Assembly: GCA_016841425.1 (NCBI GenBank)
Contig: JAENZE010000004.1
Coordinates: forward strand, 192,282 to 256,281
Direction: 5' to 3'
DNA from: Syntrophomonas sp.
GTDB lineage: Bacteria > Bacillota > Syntrophomonadia > Syntrophomonadales > Syntrophomonadaceae
DNA: 64,000 nt
Shown here: positions 23,161 to 33,509 of the stretch, one piece after another
Layout: each line of letters begins with the position of its first letter
How positions within the stretch are numbered: position 1 is the stretch's first letter
Program-made: the position numbers and the translations under genes
Notes under the pieces: model-generated
The model's input: only the letters and a program-made list of their open reading frames with translations
Told to the model about the DNA's origin: nothing
Databases searched by the model: none

Positions 23161-25845
23161 ATGGATAATTTAATTGAAGTAATCGGAATTAGAGAAGAAT
23201 ACTGTACTAATTGTCATCAGTGCATAGCCGTATGTCCGGTAAAAGTCTGCAGTGACGGAAGCGGGGCTGTCGTAAAATTCAATAACGATTTATGTATCGG
23301 CTGCGGGCGATGCATCGAAGCCTGTATAAAGAGTCACGGTGGCATAATTGAAAAAAGCGCGCGATTTGCTATCGATGATGCTCTATCGTTTGCAGCTGAT
23401 TTGCCTGGACATAATATTATAGCCCTCATAGCTCCATCAGCTCAGGGTAATTTTGATCTGCAGAAGTTAATTACCGCTTTAAAACTCCTGGGTGTTAAGG
23501 AGGTATATGATGTATCGTTGGGCGCGGAAATAGCTATAACCTGCTATCATGATGCCATAAAACATGGGAATATAAAAACGCCGGTAATAGCACAGCCCTG
23601 CCCGGCAGTGGTCAAGTATATAGAACTTCATCATCCCAATTTAATAGAATACCTGGCACCAATAGGCAGTCCGGTTCACAATCTGGCCGTTTATGTGAAA
23701 TCACTGCATCCTAATGCTGAACTAGCGTTTATATCTCCCTGTCTGGCTAAACGAAGGGAATTTCAGGACAGCGGGCTAATCAAATACAATGTTATCTACC
23801 AGTCGATCCAAAAAATCCTGCAGGATAATAATATAAATTTGGATTCTCTGGAAAATGGGGAATTTGATAATATGGTACCGGCTGGAATAGCTACCAAGTT
23901 CTCTGCCCCCGGCGGCTTGAAGGAATCGTACCTGTACCACTATCCCGATACGCCTGCCAGCAGTATCGCCAAAATAGGAGGATCGGGTATTTATGAAGAT
24001 TACCTGGCTGATTTAGAAAACTCTATAAAAAATGGCAGTTCGCACCTGCCTCTGATAGTAGACATTCTTAGCTGTGAAAACGGATGCAATATCGGACCTG
24101 GTTGCATCAATAAATCACTGGCTAAAGTTGAATACTCAGTGACCAGACGTTCAGAAATAGAAACGAGGAATCAAGAAACTAACCAGCAATTGATAGATTT
24201 TTTAAGTGATATTACTAAAAAACTGGATTTCGGGTATCATCACTATCGAGATAAATCACAGCAGAACCAGCTAAGAATGCCAACTGAAAATGAATTGCAG
24301 AAGATATATTTCGAGATGCATAAGCTGGAAGATAAAGACTTTAGGAATTGCGCCGCATGTGGTTATAATTCCTGTTATCAAATGGCATTAGCAGTTTTTA
24401 ACGGCTTAAACAAGGCTCAAAACTGTCACCTTTATCAGGAAAAGGAACTGCGCATAGAGCAGCAGGCTTTGAGAAGTTTGCATTATGAATTGAGCAATGT
24501 TTTTGATACTATGTCTGATGGGGTAATTGTGCTTGATAACCAGGGAATCGTATCGCAATATAACCCTGCTGCCCTGAATATCACTGGTTATTCAGACGAA
24601 GCACTTATTGGTATCCATGTGGTTGATCTTTTCAGTGGGAAAGCGCCCTATACTCTTAAACTTCTACAAACCGGACAACCCTTTTACGATAAGGAAATCC
24701 TGCTGGATGGTAAACACCGGCAGATTCATGCTACGGCCTCAGGAAAACCTATATTTGATGAATTTAACCGCGTCAATGGTGTTACTATAATCCTGAGACC
24801 AATCGCACAGGTGCATCAGTTGGTAAATACTCTAACCGGGGCACAGGCCAGTTTTACATTTGACAGTATAATTGGAGAAGACAAACAACTAAAAAAATCA
24901 ATTAAGCTCGGCATGATGGCAGGCACCAATGACTCCAATGTACTGCTTCAGGCTGAAAGCGGCACAGGAAAAGAAGTATTTGCCCAGGCTATTCATAATC
25001 ACAGCTTACGCAAGAATGGACCTTTCGTAGCTCTTAACTGTGCAGCACTGCCTAGAGAGCTTATTAGCAGTGAGTTATTTGGCTATGCGGAAGGAGCTTT
25101 CACAGGTGCCCGACGCGGGGGAAGACCAGGTAAATTTGAATTCGCCAACGGAGGGACGCTCTTACTGGATGAGATAGGTGATATGCCGCTGGAACAGCAG
25201 GCAACTCTCCTGCGCGCTATCCAAGAGAAGGCAATACTAAGGGTGGGCAGCAATACCCTGATAAAAGTTGATGTCAGAATAATTGCAGCCACCAATCAGG
25301 ACCTTCTGGCACTGGTTGAGCAGGGAAGGTTTAGAGCTGATCTATACTACCGGCTCAACGTAATAAATATTTTTATCGCTCCACTACGTGAAAGACGTAA
25401 AGATATTGAACTGCTGTTTCAACATTTTTTGAAACAGATGGCTCCTAAATTTAACCGTGATATTACCAGAATTGATCCCTCGGTAATAAAATGCCTGGAA
25501 AACTATGATTGGCCGGGCAATGTTCGTGAACTGCAAAACGTAGTTGAGAGAATACTATTGGTTACTGAAGATGATCAGGTGACTATAGAACATCTTCCCC
25601 GGGAAATTGCCAGTGCAGCTGTAGGCTATTCGGCAAAAATCGGTGAAAATTCAACTGAGATTAATAATTCTCCGATGCTTTCCAACCGAAATGCAAGGAA
25701 ACTATATGCTCTGGAGCAGGAGAAACAACGTATAATAAGGGCACTAAACATGCATGGTGGCAATGTGACCCGGGCTTCAATTGAATTGGATATGTCCCGT
25801 AATACCTTGTATAGGAAAATGAAGACCCTTAATATTCACAATTAG
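23161..25845 (+). CDS. Sigma-54 activator with [FeFe]-hydrogenase-like redox sensor domain
   Basis: In order, the 894 residues show: two [4Fe-4S] ferredoxin motifs (CTNCHQCIAVC near 15-25 and CIGCGRCIEAC near 46-56); an H-cluster-like domain with PCP, ISPCLAKR and LSCENGCNIGPG, keeping all four H-cluster cysteines; a CAACGYNSCYQM Fe-S domain near 400; a PAS domain; a sigma-54 AAA+ domain with AESGTGKE, GAFTGA and LLLDEIGDM; and a Fis-type HTH at the end. The proton-relay cysteine of catalytic hydrogenases is replaced by proline, as in sensory types. It should sense redox or hydrogen and activate sigma-54 promoters, two of which lie downstream. The ATG after GAGGTATTTT is chosen. Confidence 0.9.
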   Translation: MDNLIEVIGIREEYCTNCHQCIAVCPVKVCSDGSGAVVKFNNDLCIGCGRCIEACIKSHGGIIEKSARFAIDDALSFAADLPGHNIIALIAPSAQGNFDLQKLITALKLLGVKEVYDVSLGAEIAITCYHDAIKHGNIKTPVIAQPCPAVVKYIELHHPNLIEYLAPIGSPVHNLAVYVKSLHPNAELAFISPCLAKRREFQDSGLIKYNVIYQSIQKILQDNNINLDSLENGEFDNMVPAGIATKFSAPGGLKESYLYHYPDTPASSIAKIGGSGIYEDYLADLENSIKNGSSHLPLIVDILSCENGCNIGPGCINKSLAKVEYSVTRRSEIETRNQETNQQLIDFLSDITKKLDFGYHHYRDKSQQNQLRMPTENELQKIYFEMHKLEDKDFRNCAACGYNSCYQMALAVFNGLNKAQNCHLYQEKELRIEQQALRSLHYELSNVFDTMSDGVIVLDNQGIVSQYNPAALNITGYSDEALIGIHVVDLFSGKAPYTLKLLQTGQPFYDKEILLDGKHRQIHATASGKPIFDEFNRVNGVTIILRPIAQVHQLVNTLTGAQASFTFDSIIGEDKQLKKSIKLGMMAGTNDSNVLLQAESGTGKEVFAQAIHNHSLRKNGPFVALNCAALPRELISSELFGYAEGAFTGARRGGRPGKFEFANGGTLLLDEIGDMPLEQQATLLRAIQEKAILRVGSNTLIKVDVRIIAATNQDLLALVEQGRFRADLYYRLNVINIFIAPLRERRKDIELLFQHFLKQMAPKFNRDITRIDPSVIKCLENYDWPGNVRELQNVVERILLVTEDDQVTIEHLPREIASAAVGYSAKIGENSTEINNSPMLSNRNARKLYALEQEKQRIIRALNMHGGNVTRASIELDMSRNTLYRKMKTLNIHN

Positions 25846-25910
25846 ATAAGCAATTGTACCAGAACTGTAACTAAATCGCTATGGCACACAATATTCATGG
25901 CAGTTATGAC

Positions 25911-25924
25911 ACAGTTTTGAAACA
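25911..25924 (+). promoter_or_regulatory. Candidate upstream activator site, copy 1
   Basis: ACAGTTTTGAAACA lies about 100 bases before the first sigma-54 promoter. The consensus ACA(G/C)TTTTGA(n)ACA recurs twice before the second sigma-54 promoter, and the spacing suits an enhancer-binding activator. Confidence 0.55.
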
Positions 25925-25965
25925 ACATCAAGTTTTAAATGATAAATCCATGTAATTTATGTAAC

Positions 25966-25993
25966 GCCCCTGAATAGGGGCATTTATTTTTTT
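25966..25993 (+). terminator. Rho-independent terminator of the regulator gene
   Basis: GCCCCT and AGGGGC flank a four-base loop and are followed by ATTTATTTTTTT. It ends the regulator transcript between the activator site and the sigma-54 promoter. Confidence 0.85.
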
Positions 25994-26012
25994 CTACTGG
26001 TTTTTCTTCAGG

Positions 26013-26029
26013 TTGGCATGCTATTTGCA
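26013..26029 (+). promoter_or_regulatory. Sigma-54 (-24/-12) promoter, first copy
   Basis: TTGGCATGCTATTTGCA has GG at -24 and GC at -12 with the exact 10-base gap of the RpoN consensus. It lies about 98 bases before the first unknown-function gene and would be activated by the adjacent AAA+ regulator. Confidence 0.85.
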
Positions 26030-26126
26030 ATAGTTTGAAACAAAGTAAAAGTAAAACACAGAAATACTTAATTGGCAGTCTTGTGAAAGGCATAACGATC
26101 ACAAGCATTAGAAAGGAGATGGGATT

Positions 26127-26672
26127 ATGGCTACAGTATTAGAAAAAATGCCGAACTACTCTAACAATGTTGTCGATAAGACGGAAAATTTGAATTTATG
26201 TCCTCGTTATATGAATGACGTATATTCTCTGGGGACAAATCTGCAGTATTATTTAGGGGATATTTATATGCATTTGGCAAAATCGACACAGGGAGAGTTA
26301 AAGGACCAGTATGAGAAGATGGCATTTGAAGAGCTTATCATTAAGGATGAGATACAGAAGGTCTCTAATGCTCGTCTGAACGAAATGCTGGGGGATTTCT
26401 ATAATAGCGGCGGAGCAGTTGTTGAATTGCCTTTATCTCACAAGCTATCCAAAGAAACACAGCCCTTTTTTAACCGTATTCTGGATAACTTCACCAAACA
26501 GGTTGAGAGTTCAACCGTCCTGGCCGCCAACGGCACCATCAGCGCCGGTAAGCTGGAAAATATGGTTAAATATGATATTATCGAAATGTATACTAATATG
26601 AGCAAATTGTTCCCGGAAGAAGAGATAGTGAAAGCCTTCAATAAATTAATCACTATAAGAGAAATGATTTAA
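26127..26672 (+). CDS. Unknown-function helical protein, paralogue A
   Basis: The 181-residue protein (MATVLEKMPNYSNNVVDKTE) is mostly helical, with a single CPRYMNDVYS motif and conserved NARLNEML, FYNSGGA, QVESS and YDIIEMYTNMSKLF segments. It is clearly paralogous to the gene at 33695, with a similar promoter. A ferritin-like or four-helix fold is possible but not shown. GAAAGGAGATGGG precedes the ATG. It lies 124 bases upstream of the crotonase gene without an evident terminator, so the pathway genes may be co-transcribed. Confidence 0.75.
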   Translation: MATVLEKMPNYSNNVVDKTENLNLCPRYMNDVYSLGTNLQYYLGDIYMHLAKSTQGELKDQYEKMAFEELIIKDEIQKVSNARLNEMLGDFYNSGGAVVELPLSHKLSKETQPFFNRILDNFTKQVESSTVLAANGTISAGKLENMVKYDIIEMYTNMSKLFPEEEIVKAFNKLITIREMI

Positions 26673-26796
26673 GTTTCATTGGAGTCAACAGGTTCTTCAT
26701 TGAAAAAATCTATGTAATAAAAAAACGTGCAGGAATATATAAAGATATCGGACAGGAAATGTTGTATATGGATATTTATTAAAGGAGGTGATGTTT

Positions 26797-27579
26797 ATGA
26801 CCTACGAAAACTTGTTGCTGGAAAAGGAAGATAGAATAGCAACATTGTACATTAACAGACCCAAAGCGCTTAATGCGCTCAACAAGGAAACACTCCTGGA
26901 GCTGAAAGATGCTATAACCAGTATTGCTCAAGATGATGATATAGATCTGCTAATCATAACAGGTGCAGGAGACAAGGCCTTTGTAGCTGGTGCAGATATA
27001 GCTTATATGCAGAATCTGCCCGCTATGGAAGCTCGTGCTTTTGCAGCTCTTGGTCAGCAGGTATTCATGATGATTGAGACTATGGAAAAACCAGTTATTG
27101 CAGCCGTTAACGGTTTTGCTCTCGGAGGCGGATGTGAATTAGCAATGTGCTGTGATTTTCGGATCGCCTCTGTGAAAGCTAAATTCGGACAACCTGAAGT
27201 AGGCCTGGGCATTATACCAGGTTTTGGCGGCACCCAGCGTCTTACCCGTTTGATTGGGGCCGGTATGGCCAAGCAGTTGCTTTACACTGCTGACGTCATA
27301 GGTGCTGACGAAGCTCTTCGTATAGGTCTGGTTAATTCAGTACAAACGCCCGAAGAATTGATGGATGTTGTGAAGGCAACTGCAGGTAGAATCCTAAGCA
27401 AGGGTCAGGCAGCCATAAGACTTTGCAAAGCCGCCGCCAATGAAGGTTTGCAGACCGATATTAATAGAGGCATGACTATAGAGGCAGATGCATTTGGTCT
27501 TTGTTTTGCTACGGCTGACCAGAGGGAAGGAATGACTGCTTTTATTGAAAAGCGTAAAGCCGACTTTACCGGTAAATAG
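26797..27579 (+). CDS. crt: Enoyl-CoA hydratase (crotonase)
   Basis: This 260-residue enzyme should hydrate crotonyl-CoA to 3-hydroxybutyryl-CoA in butyrate oxidation. Crotonase motifs are visible: [10 protein letters not shown] (oxyanion hole region), [19 protein letters not shown] and [19 protein letters not shown], including the two catalytic glutamates (GGCEL and QPEVG). ATG at 26797 is chosen because GGAGG lies eight bases upstream. It starts the crt-hbd-thl gene order. Confidence 0.93.
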   Translation: MTYENLLLEKEDRIATLYINRPKALNALNKETLLELKDAITSIAQDDDIDLLIITGAGDKAFVAGADIAYMQNLPAMEARAFAALGQQVFMMIETMEKPVIAAVNGFALGGGCELAMCCDFRIASVKAKFGQPEVGLGIIPGFGGTQRLTRLIGAGMAKQLLYTADVIGADEALRIGLVNSVQTPEELMDVVKATAGRILSKGQAAIRLCKAAANEGLQTDINRGMTIEADAFGLCFATADQREGMTAFIEKRKADFTGK

Positions 27580-27622
27580 ACTGAAAACTGCTGTGTTGGA
27601 TAAAATTATGGGAGGTAATTAT

Positions 27623-28465
27623 ATGAAGATAATGGTACTAGGAGCAGGTACTATGGGAGCAGGCATTGTTCAGACCGCTGCACAAGCCGGCTTCGAGGTT
27701 ATAGTACGCGATATTAAACAGGAATTTGTTGATAAAGGGATTACGGGAATCAATAAGATCCTGGGTAAGAATGTTGATAAAGGCAAAATGACTGCCGAAG
27801 ATAAAGCTGCGGTTATGGGCAGGATTTCCGGGACAGTTGATATGGCTGCTGCGGCAGACTGCGATCTGGTTATTGAAGCTGCTCTGGAAGTCATGGAGAT
27901 TAAGAAAACTATTTTCAAAGAGTTGGATACTATCTGTAAACCCAGCTGCATTTTAGCCAGCAACACCTCGGCTTTGAGCGTCACCGAAATCGCCGCCGCT
28001 ACTGGCAGAGCAGACAAGGTGATCGGCATGCACTTCTTCAACCCGGTACCAGCCATGAAACTGGTAGAAATCATCCGGGGAGCTAACACCAGCCAGGAAA
28101 CTTTCGATGCCATTAAAGACCTTTCTGAAAAGATGGGTAAGGCTCCGGTGGAAATCAACGAAGCCCCCGGCTTTGTTGTTAACCGTCTATTGATTCCCAT
28201 GCTCAATGAAGGTATGTATGCATTAATGGAAGGGGTAGCCAGTGCTACTGACATTGATACTTCCATGAAGTTTGGCGCTGGACATCCTATGGGACCGCTG
28301 GCTCTGGCCGATATGATTGGACTGGATATCTGCCTTTTAATAATGGAAACCTTATACAAAGAGTTTGGCGACCCCAAATATCGTCCTTGTCCGCTGCTGG
28401 TTAAGATGGTCCGGGCTAATAAGCTGGGACGTAAGACTGGTGAAGGATTCTTCGACTATAAATAA
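27623..28465 (+). CDS. hbd: 3-hydroxybutyryl-CoA dehydrogenase
   Basis: This 281-residue NAD-dependent enzyme oxidises 3-hydroxybutyryl-CoA to acetoacetyl-CoA. The Rossmann motif is GAGTMGAGI at residue 7, the catalytic His is in [11 protein letters not shown] near 136, and the helical C-terminal domain contains [16 protein letters not shown]. The ATG at 27623 follows GGGAGGTAATTAT. It lies 43 bases after crotonase and 23 bases before thiolase, consistent with one operon. Confidence 0.93.
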   Translation: MKIMVLGAGTMGAGIVQTAAQAGFEVIVRDIKQEFVDKGITGINKILGKNVDKGKMTAEDKAAVMGRISGTVDMAAAADCDLVIEAALEVMEIKKTIFKELDTICKPSCILASNTSALSVTEIAAATGRADKVIGMHFFNPVPAMKLVEIIRGANTSQETFDAIKDLSEKMGKAPVEINEAPGFVVNRLLIPMLNEGMYALMEGVASATDIDTSMKFGAGHPMGPLALADMIGLDICLLIMETLYKEFGDPKYRPCPLLVKMVRANKLGRKTGEGFFDYK

Positions 28466-28488
28466 TTATTAGAAGGGAAGTGAACGTA

Positions 28489-29679
28489 ATGTCAAGAGAA
28501 GTAGTAGTAGCAGGAGTATGTCGTACCGCATTAGGAACCTTCGGGGGTGCGTTAAAAGATGTTAAGGCCGTAGAATTAGGCAGAATCGTAATGGAAGAGT
28601 CCATCAAAAGGGCTGGAATTAAACCCGAACAGGTTGAAGAGGTAATCTTCGGCTGTGTCTTACAGGCAGGACAGGGACAAAACGTAGCCCGGCAGTCCAT
28701 GATACATGCTGGAATCCCTATTGAAATACCAGCTTTCACCATCAACAAAGTTTGCGGATCAGGTATGAAAGCGGTACATCTGGCAGCCCAGGTCATTAAA
28801 GCCGGGGATGCAGATATAGTGCTGGCTGGCGGTATGGAAAACATGAGCGCTCATCCCTATTACCTGCCCAATGCCCGGTGGGGATATAGGATGAACATGG
28901 TAAAAGGTGATCTCATAGACGGCATGGTTTATGACGGATTATGGGAAATCTTCAATGGATATCATATGGGTATGACTGCCGAGAATGTGGCAGAACAGTG
29001 GGGCTTAACCCGGGAAGAACAAGATGACTTTGGCTACTTGAGCCAGGTTAGAGCTGCAGAAGCCATTGCCTCAGGCAGATTTAAAGATGAGATCGTGCCG
29101 GTAGTAATTAAAGGTAAAAAGGGTGACACAGTATTTGATACTGACGAGCATCCCAGGATGACTACCCGGGAAAAAATGGCTACCCTGGGCACCGCCTTCA
29201 AAAAGGGCGGAACCGTTACTGCAGGAAGTGCTTCCGGAATAAACGATGGTGCAGCTGCCATGATCGTAATGTCCAAAGAAAAAGCTGATGAACTGGGAAT
29301 CAAACCGATGGCAAAGATAGTAAGCTACGCCTCCGGTGGAGTAGATCCTTCAATTATGGGTGTTGGCCCGGTACCAGCCACCAAAAAAGCGCTTGAAAAA
29401 GCAGGTATGACCGTAGACGATATCGATCTAATAGAAGCCAACGAGGCATTTGCTGCCCAGTCACTGGCTGTAGCCCGGGACTGCGGATGGGCTGACAAGA
29501 TGGAAAAAGTAAATGTAAACGGCGGAGCTATCGCCCTGGGTCATCCGATTGGGTCTTCTGGAGCCAGGATAATGGTTACACTGCTATATGAGATGCAAAA
29601 ACGCAATGCCAAAACCGGGCTGGCCACACTCTGTATAGGCGGCGGCATGGGAACCACCACCATATTTGAAATGCTCTAA
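28489..29679 (+). CDS. Acetyl-CoA acetyltransferase (thiolase)
   Basis: This 396-residue enzyme should cleave acetoacetyl-CoA to two acetyl-CoA with CoA. The active-site cysteine lies in [11 protein letters not shown] near residue 88, the histidine in [10 protein letters not shown] near 348 and the second cysteine in [10 protein letters not shown] near 378. The ATG at 28489 follows AGAAGGGAAGTGA. It is the third gene of the pathway cluster. Confidence 0.93.
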   Translation: MSREVVVAGVCRTALGTFGGALKDVKAVELGRIVMEESIKRAGIKPEQVEEVIFGCVLQAGQGQNVARQSMIHAGIPIEIPAFTINKVCGSGMKAVHLAAQVIKAGDADIVLAGGMENMSAHPYYLPNARWGYRMNMVKGDLIDGMVYDGLWEIFNGYHMGMTAENVAEQWGLTREEQDDFGYLSQVRAAEAIASGRFKDEIVPVVIKGKKGDTVFDTDEHPRMTTREKMATLGTAFKKGGTVTAGSASGINDGAAAMIVMSKEKADELGIKPMAKIVSYASGGVDPSIMGVGPVPATKKALEKAGMTVDDIDLIEANEAFAAQSLAVARDCGWADKMEKVNVNGGAIALGHPIGSSGARIMVTLLYEMQKRNAKTGLATLCIGGGMGTTTIFEML

Positions 29680-29942
29680 AATAAGAACAACCCTTATTTA
29701 AACCTGAAATGGTCCCAGCGTGAACCAAATTATGAATTATTTTACTCTGCCCCAGGAACATAAAACGCAACCTTAATATCTGCCTGGGTTCATATTGTAT
29801 AGGCACAGCATGGGATGTACCACTATATTGGAGTTATACTAGGATTAACCGTAGCATCATATCGAAGCTGCTATTACTGGCAGCACAAACGCGGAAATGA
29901 TTGAAGCATTTAATTAAATAAAATATATAGGAGGTTATTGCA
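29680..29942. other. Intergenic region between thiolase and acyl-CoA dehydrogenase
   Basis: About 260 bases hold a weak inverted repeat (AAATAAG/CTTATTT just after the thiolase stop) without a T-run, and no -24/-12 motif. A sigma-70 promoter is likely but not clearly seen. Confidence 0.4.
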
Positions 29943-31775
29943 ATGCCGCATAATAATTATCTGTACCAAACTCGGGACATTAAGTTCCAGATTAAAGAAT
30001 GGCTTGACATGGAAAAACTTTTATCCCTCGATGCTTACAAAGAATACTATGGAATTGATGATATTGATTCGTTCCTCGATGTTAACTACAAAGTCTGCCG
30101 CGACGTGATCTGTCCGGCCAACAAGGATGCCGATGATCCCGGTATGAAGTATGTGGGCGGCAACGAACATGCAGTCGTAAGCCCCGAGGTCTTCAAAAGT
30201 GTCTACAATACAGTTATGGAAGCCGAGTTGGGCCCGCAGTTCGGCTACCGCGGAGAAGGCAAAATACCGCTGTCCTGGTACGCTCCAATCCTGGAAATGC
30301 AGAGCGGTGCATCCCCGGCTATAGTAATGTTCTGGTGTCTGACCCAGGGTGCTACCACCGTAATCCAGAAATATTGCAGCCAAAAACACCAGGATATGTT
30401 CCTGCCCAAGATGTTTACCGGTGAATGGGGCGGTACCATGTGCCTGACCGAACCAGGTGCAGGATCAGAGGTCGGCGCTGTTGCCAGCAAGGCATTTCCT
30501 ACCGATACTCCAGGTCTTTGGAAGATTAAAGGGCAGAAGTGCTTCATAACCTCCGGCGACCATGACATGGCTGAGAACATTGTCCACCTCGTGCTTGCCA
30601 AATGCCCGGGCGCAAAAGAAGGCACCGCAGGCATTTCACTCTTCCTTGTTCCCAAGTTCTGGGTCAACGATGATGGCTCCCTGGGCACATGGAATGACGT
30701 AACCTCCGTCGGCATCGAGCACAAGATGGGTATTCATGGCTCTTCCACCCTCACCCTGGCCTTTGGTGAAAACAACAATTGCCTGGGCTGGATGGTAGGC
30801 GACGTAGACCCGGTAGACGGCAAAGGTAAAGGGATGGCTCAGATGTTCCAGTATATGAACGAAGAACGTCTGAACACCGGGTTATTCTCCCTGGGTGCCC
30901 TGGGTGCAGCCTATTACGCAGCTCTGGATTATACTAAGGTCCGCGTACAGAGCAAAAAGTCCACCGATCCGAAGGGCCCCAGCGTCCGAATCATTGAGCA
31001 CGAAGACGTCCGCCGCATGCTGCTGCTGCAAAAGGCTCAGATGGAAGCTATCCGGGCACTGATTTATCAGACCTACCTCTATGTCGATCTGTCCCATGAT
31101 GCTGCAACTCCTGAAGATAGGGAATACGCTGACGACATGTTTATGATCAATAACCCGCTGTGCAAGGCCTATTCATCAGATATAGCCTGGATTTGCACCG
31201 AGCAGGCGATCCAGTGCCACGGCGGCTATGGTTTCATGGAAGAGTATGCCCCGGCTTCCCTGGCCCGAGACTGCAAGATCTACTCCCTGTGGGAAGGCAC
31301 CAACTTCATTCAGTCGCAAGACTTTACCGGCCGCAAATTCACCATGAAGGACGGCTCACCGTTCAAGAAGTGGCTGGGGGAAATTGCTGATTTCATCGCC
31401 AATCAGAAAACTCCAGAATTCGAGGCTGAATTCGCGATGATGGACGATGCCTTCACCGCTTTCAACTCAATTGTCGATATGAATGATGCCTGGCAGGCTG
31501 GCAATAAGCAAATGAAACAGCTATTCGCAACCCGGACCATGCATGCCGGTGCGAGAATCTACTGCGGTAAGCTGATGCTCTCCCAGGGTCTCCTGGCTGT
31601 CAAAAAACTCGCAGACCTGGGCGACGACCACTTCGATGCCAACTTCTACAAGGGCAAAATCGCCAGTGTCAAGTTCTATGTCATGAACGTTGTTCCCGAA
31701 GTCTTCGGATTCGAGAAGGCCATGAAGGCTGCCGACACCAGCGCTATTGACATAGCCGAAGAGCAGTTTATGTAA
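29943..31775 (+). CDS. Acyl-CoA dehydrogenase, large (610-residue) class
   Basis: This enzyme probably oxidises butyryl-CoA to crotonyl-CoA, passing electrons to an electron-transfer flavoprotein. Family signatures are MCLTEPGAGSEVG near residue 175, GHASHST-like region GIHGSSTLTLAFG near 261, QCHGGYGFMEEYAPASLARD near 425 and LWEGTNFIQSQ with the catalytic glutamate near 450. Its length exceeds typical 380-residue short-chain enzymes because of an extended N-terminus and a long C-terminal helical domain. ATG with AGGAGGTTATTGC upstream. The substrate chain length is inferred from context. Confidence 0.9.
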   Translation: MPHNNYLYQTRDIKFQIKEWLDMEKLLSLDAYKEYYGIDDIDSFLDVNYKVCRDVICPANKDADDPGMKYVGGNEHAVVSPEVFKSVYNTVMEAELGPQFGYRGEGKIPLSWYAPILEMQSGASPAIVMFWCLTQGATTVIQKYCSQKHQDMFLPKMFTGEWGGTMCLTEPGAGSEVGAVASKAFPTDTPGLWKIKGQKCFITSGDHDMAENIVHLVLAKCPGAKEGTAGISLFLVPKFWVNDDGSLGTWNDVTSVGIEHKMGIHGSSTLTLAFGENNNCLGWMVGDVDPVDGKGKGMAQMFQYMNEERLNTGLFSLGALGAAYYAALDYTKVRVQSKKSTDPKGPSVRIIEHEDVRRMLLLQKAQMEAIRALIYQTYLYVDLSHDAATPEDREYADDMFMINNPLCKAYSSDIAWICTEQAIQCHGGYGFMEEYAPASLARDCKIYSLWEGTNFIQSQDFTGRKFTMKDGSPFKKWLGEIADFIANQKTPEFEAEFAMMDDAFTAFNSIVDMNDAWQAGNKQMKQLFATRTMHAGARIYCGKLMLSQGLLAVKKLADLGDDHFDANFYKGKIASVKFYVMNVVPEVFGFEKAMKAADTSAIDIAEEQFM

Positions 31776-31873
31776 AATTTAATTGGAACTTGACCTAAGG
31801 CAGGAAACTATTCATGTTCTTACCTGAAAAACGAAATATCCAATTAAAGATCTGAAAACTCAAATATCTTTAT

Positions 31874-31903
31874 GAGAGCGGAACCGGCTCAGGTTCCGCT
31901 CTC
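31874..31903. repeat. Perfect 12-bp hairpin between dehydrogenase and CoA-transferase
   Basis: GAGAGCGGAACC and GGTTCCGCTCTC enclose a six-base loop. The following AATAAGT is not T-rich, so termination would have to be Rho-aided or partial; mRNA stabilisation is another option. Confidence 0.6.
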
Positions 31904-31979
31904 AATAAGTAAAGCCTTGACAGAGCGGTTTTATCATAATCGTGTGTGTTGTTATAAATGATTAAAGGAGGAAATTTAC

Positions 31980-33323
31980 GTGTATCAGAGATGGTTAGAT
32001 GAATATAGAAGCAAATTGGTTACTGCTGATGAAGCAGCCAAGTTAGTAAAATCAGGAGATTGGGTAGAATATGCATTTGGAGTAAACGGTTCCTATGATT
32101 TTGATCAAGCCCTAGCTAAAAGAAAAGATGAATTATATGATGTAAATATAAAATGTGATATCGGATCTTACCGGCATTTTACCGCGGAGGCAGACCCCAC
32201 CGGAGAGATATTTACCTGGAACAGCTGGCATGTGGCAGGTCTGGATAAAAACTTCATAGGCAAGAACCTGTATTATATCCCCATGAAATTTCATGAAAAC
32301 CCCATGATGACCAGAAAAGACATTATTCCGAATAATATTACGGTCGTTATGTGTACTCCCATGGACGAAAAGGGATATTTTAATTTTGGAGCCAGTGCAG
32401 CTACCACCTGGGCTGCTATGGAAAATACAGATAAGATAGTTATTGAGGTTAATGAGAAGATGCCCAGATGCCTGGGTGGAAACCAGGAATGCATACATGT
32501 TACCCAGGTAGATTACATAATTGAGGGAAGTAATCCCGACCTGCTGGTACTTGGTGCAGCAGTTCCCAGTGATATTGAAATAAAAATTGCAGAACACATC
32601 ATCGAAAAACTTTACGATGGGAACTGCATTCAGCTGGGCATAGGCGGAACTCCTAATGCAGTCGGAAACATGGTGGCAGCATCTGACTTGAAGGACCTGG
32701 GCGTTCATACCGAGATGTATGTAGATGCATATTTAGAGATGTACAAAGCAGGAAAGATAACCGGAGCCAGGAAGAAACTGGATAAATATAAACAGGTCTA
32801 TTCCTTTGCTATGGGAAGCAAGGAGTTATATGATTATATCGATAATAACCCCGGGCTGGCATCATATTCAGTCGATTATACCAATAACCCTTACATAGTA
32901 GCTCAGATTGACGATTTTGTATCTATAAACGCCTGTATCGAAGTAGATCTATTTGGCCAGGTCTGTGCAGAGAGCGTAGGCACCAGGCATATAAGCGGTA
33001 CCGGCGGACAATTGGACTTTGTGGAAGGTGCATATAAATCCAAAGGCGGCCAGAGTTTTGTGTGTCTGCCCTCCACCATCGAGAGCAAAGGGGAAGTAAA
33101 GTCCAGGATTTGTCCCATACTGAGTCCGGGAGCAATTGTTACTGATCCGAGAACTGCTACCCATATGCTGGTAACTGAATATGGGATAGCCAATATGAAA
33201 GGAAAGAGTACCTGGCAGAGAGCGGAAGCACTGATAAATATCGCTCATCCAGATTTCAGAGATGAACTAATCAAAGAAGCAGAAAAAATGAATATCTGGC
33301 GTAAAGTTAATAAAATGAAATAA
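31980..33323 (+). CDS. Acetyl-CoA-type CoA-transferase (butyryl-CoA:acetate / 4-hydroxybutyrate family)
   Basis: The 447-residue protein should activate butyrate by CoA exchange with acetyl-CoA. The family patterns LGIGGTPNAVGNMV near residue 220 and LGVHTEMYVDAYLEMYKAGK near 240, carrying the catalytic glutamate, are clear, as is the C-terminal SVGTRHISGTGGQLDFVEGA domain. GTG start is supported by AAAGGAGGAAATTTAC. Its place in a butyrate-oxidation locus supports butyrate:acetate exchange, but substrate specificity cannot be read. Confidence 0.88.
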   Translation: MYQRWLDEYRSKLVTADEAAKLVKSGDWVEYAFGVNGSYDFDQALAKRKDELYDVNIKCDIGSYRHFTAEADPTGEIFTWNSWHVAGLDKNFIGKNLYYIPMKFHENPMMTRKDIIPNNITVVMCTPMDEKGYFNFGASAATTWAAMENTDKIVIEVNEKMPRCLGGNQECIHVTQVDYIIEGSNPDLLVLGAAVPSDIEIKIAEHIIEKLYDGNCIQLGIGGTPNAVGNMVAASDLKDLGVHTEMYVDAYLEMYKAGKITGARKKLDKYKQVYSFAMGSKELYDYIDNNPGLASYSVDYTNNPYIVAQIDDFVSINACIEVDLFGQVCAESVGTRHISGTGGQLDFVEGAYKSKGGQSFVCLPSTIESKGEVKSRICPILSPGAIVTDPRTATHMLVTEYGIANMKGKSTWQRAEALINIAHPDFRDELIKEAEKMNIWRKVNKMK

Positions 33324-33400
33324 AGCTGCGAGATTAGATATTACCCGAATTACTCCTGGTCTTAAGATCAAATTTTAAACTATCAGCAGCAAAATGGTTG

Positions 33401-33414
33401 TGTCTCAAAAGTGT
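33401..33414 (-). promoter_or_regulatory. Candidate upstream activator site, copy 2 (inverted)
   Basis: On the minus strand ACACTTTTGAGACA matches the consensus in 12 of 14 positions versus copy 1. It lies about 170 bases before the second sigma-54 promoter. Confidence 0.5.
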
Positions 33415-33445
33415 AACTCTATTGCAATATCATATTACAAGTCTT

Positions 33446-33459
33446 ACAGTTTTGACACA
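33446..33459 (+). promoter_or_regulatory. Candidate upstream activator site, copy 3
   Basis: ACAGTTTTGACACA differs from copy 1 by one base. It lies about 120 bases before the second sigma-54 promoter, close to the copy 1 spacing of about 100 bases. Confidence 0.6.
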
Positions 33460-33509
33460 GTCATGTGACAATTTTCGATTATAATGTTTCATAACAATAA
33501 TTTTGTAAT

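Noticed and set aside
27670..28377. Minus-strand 235-codon frame
   Set aside because: Antisense to hbd; composition mirrors the real gene.
31874..31903. Hairpin as a strong Rho-independent terminator
   Set aside because: The stem is perfect but no T-run follows on either strand, so it is listed only as a hairpin.
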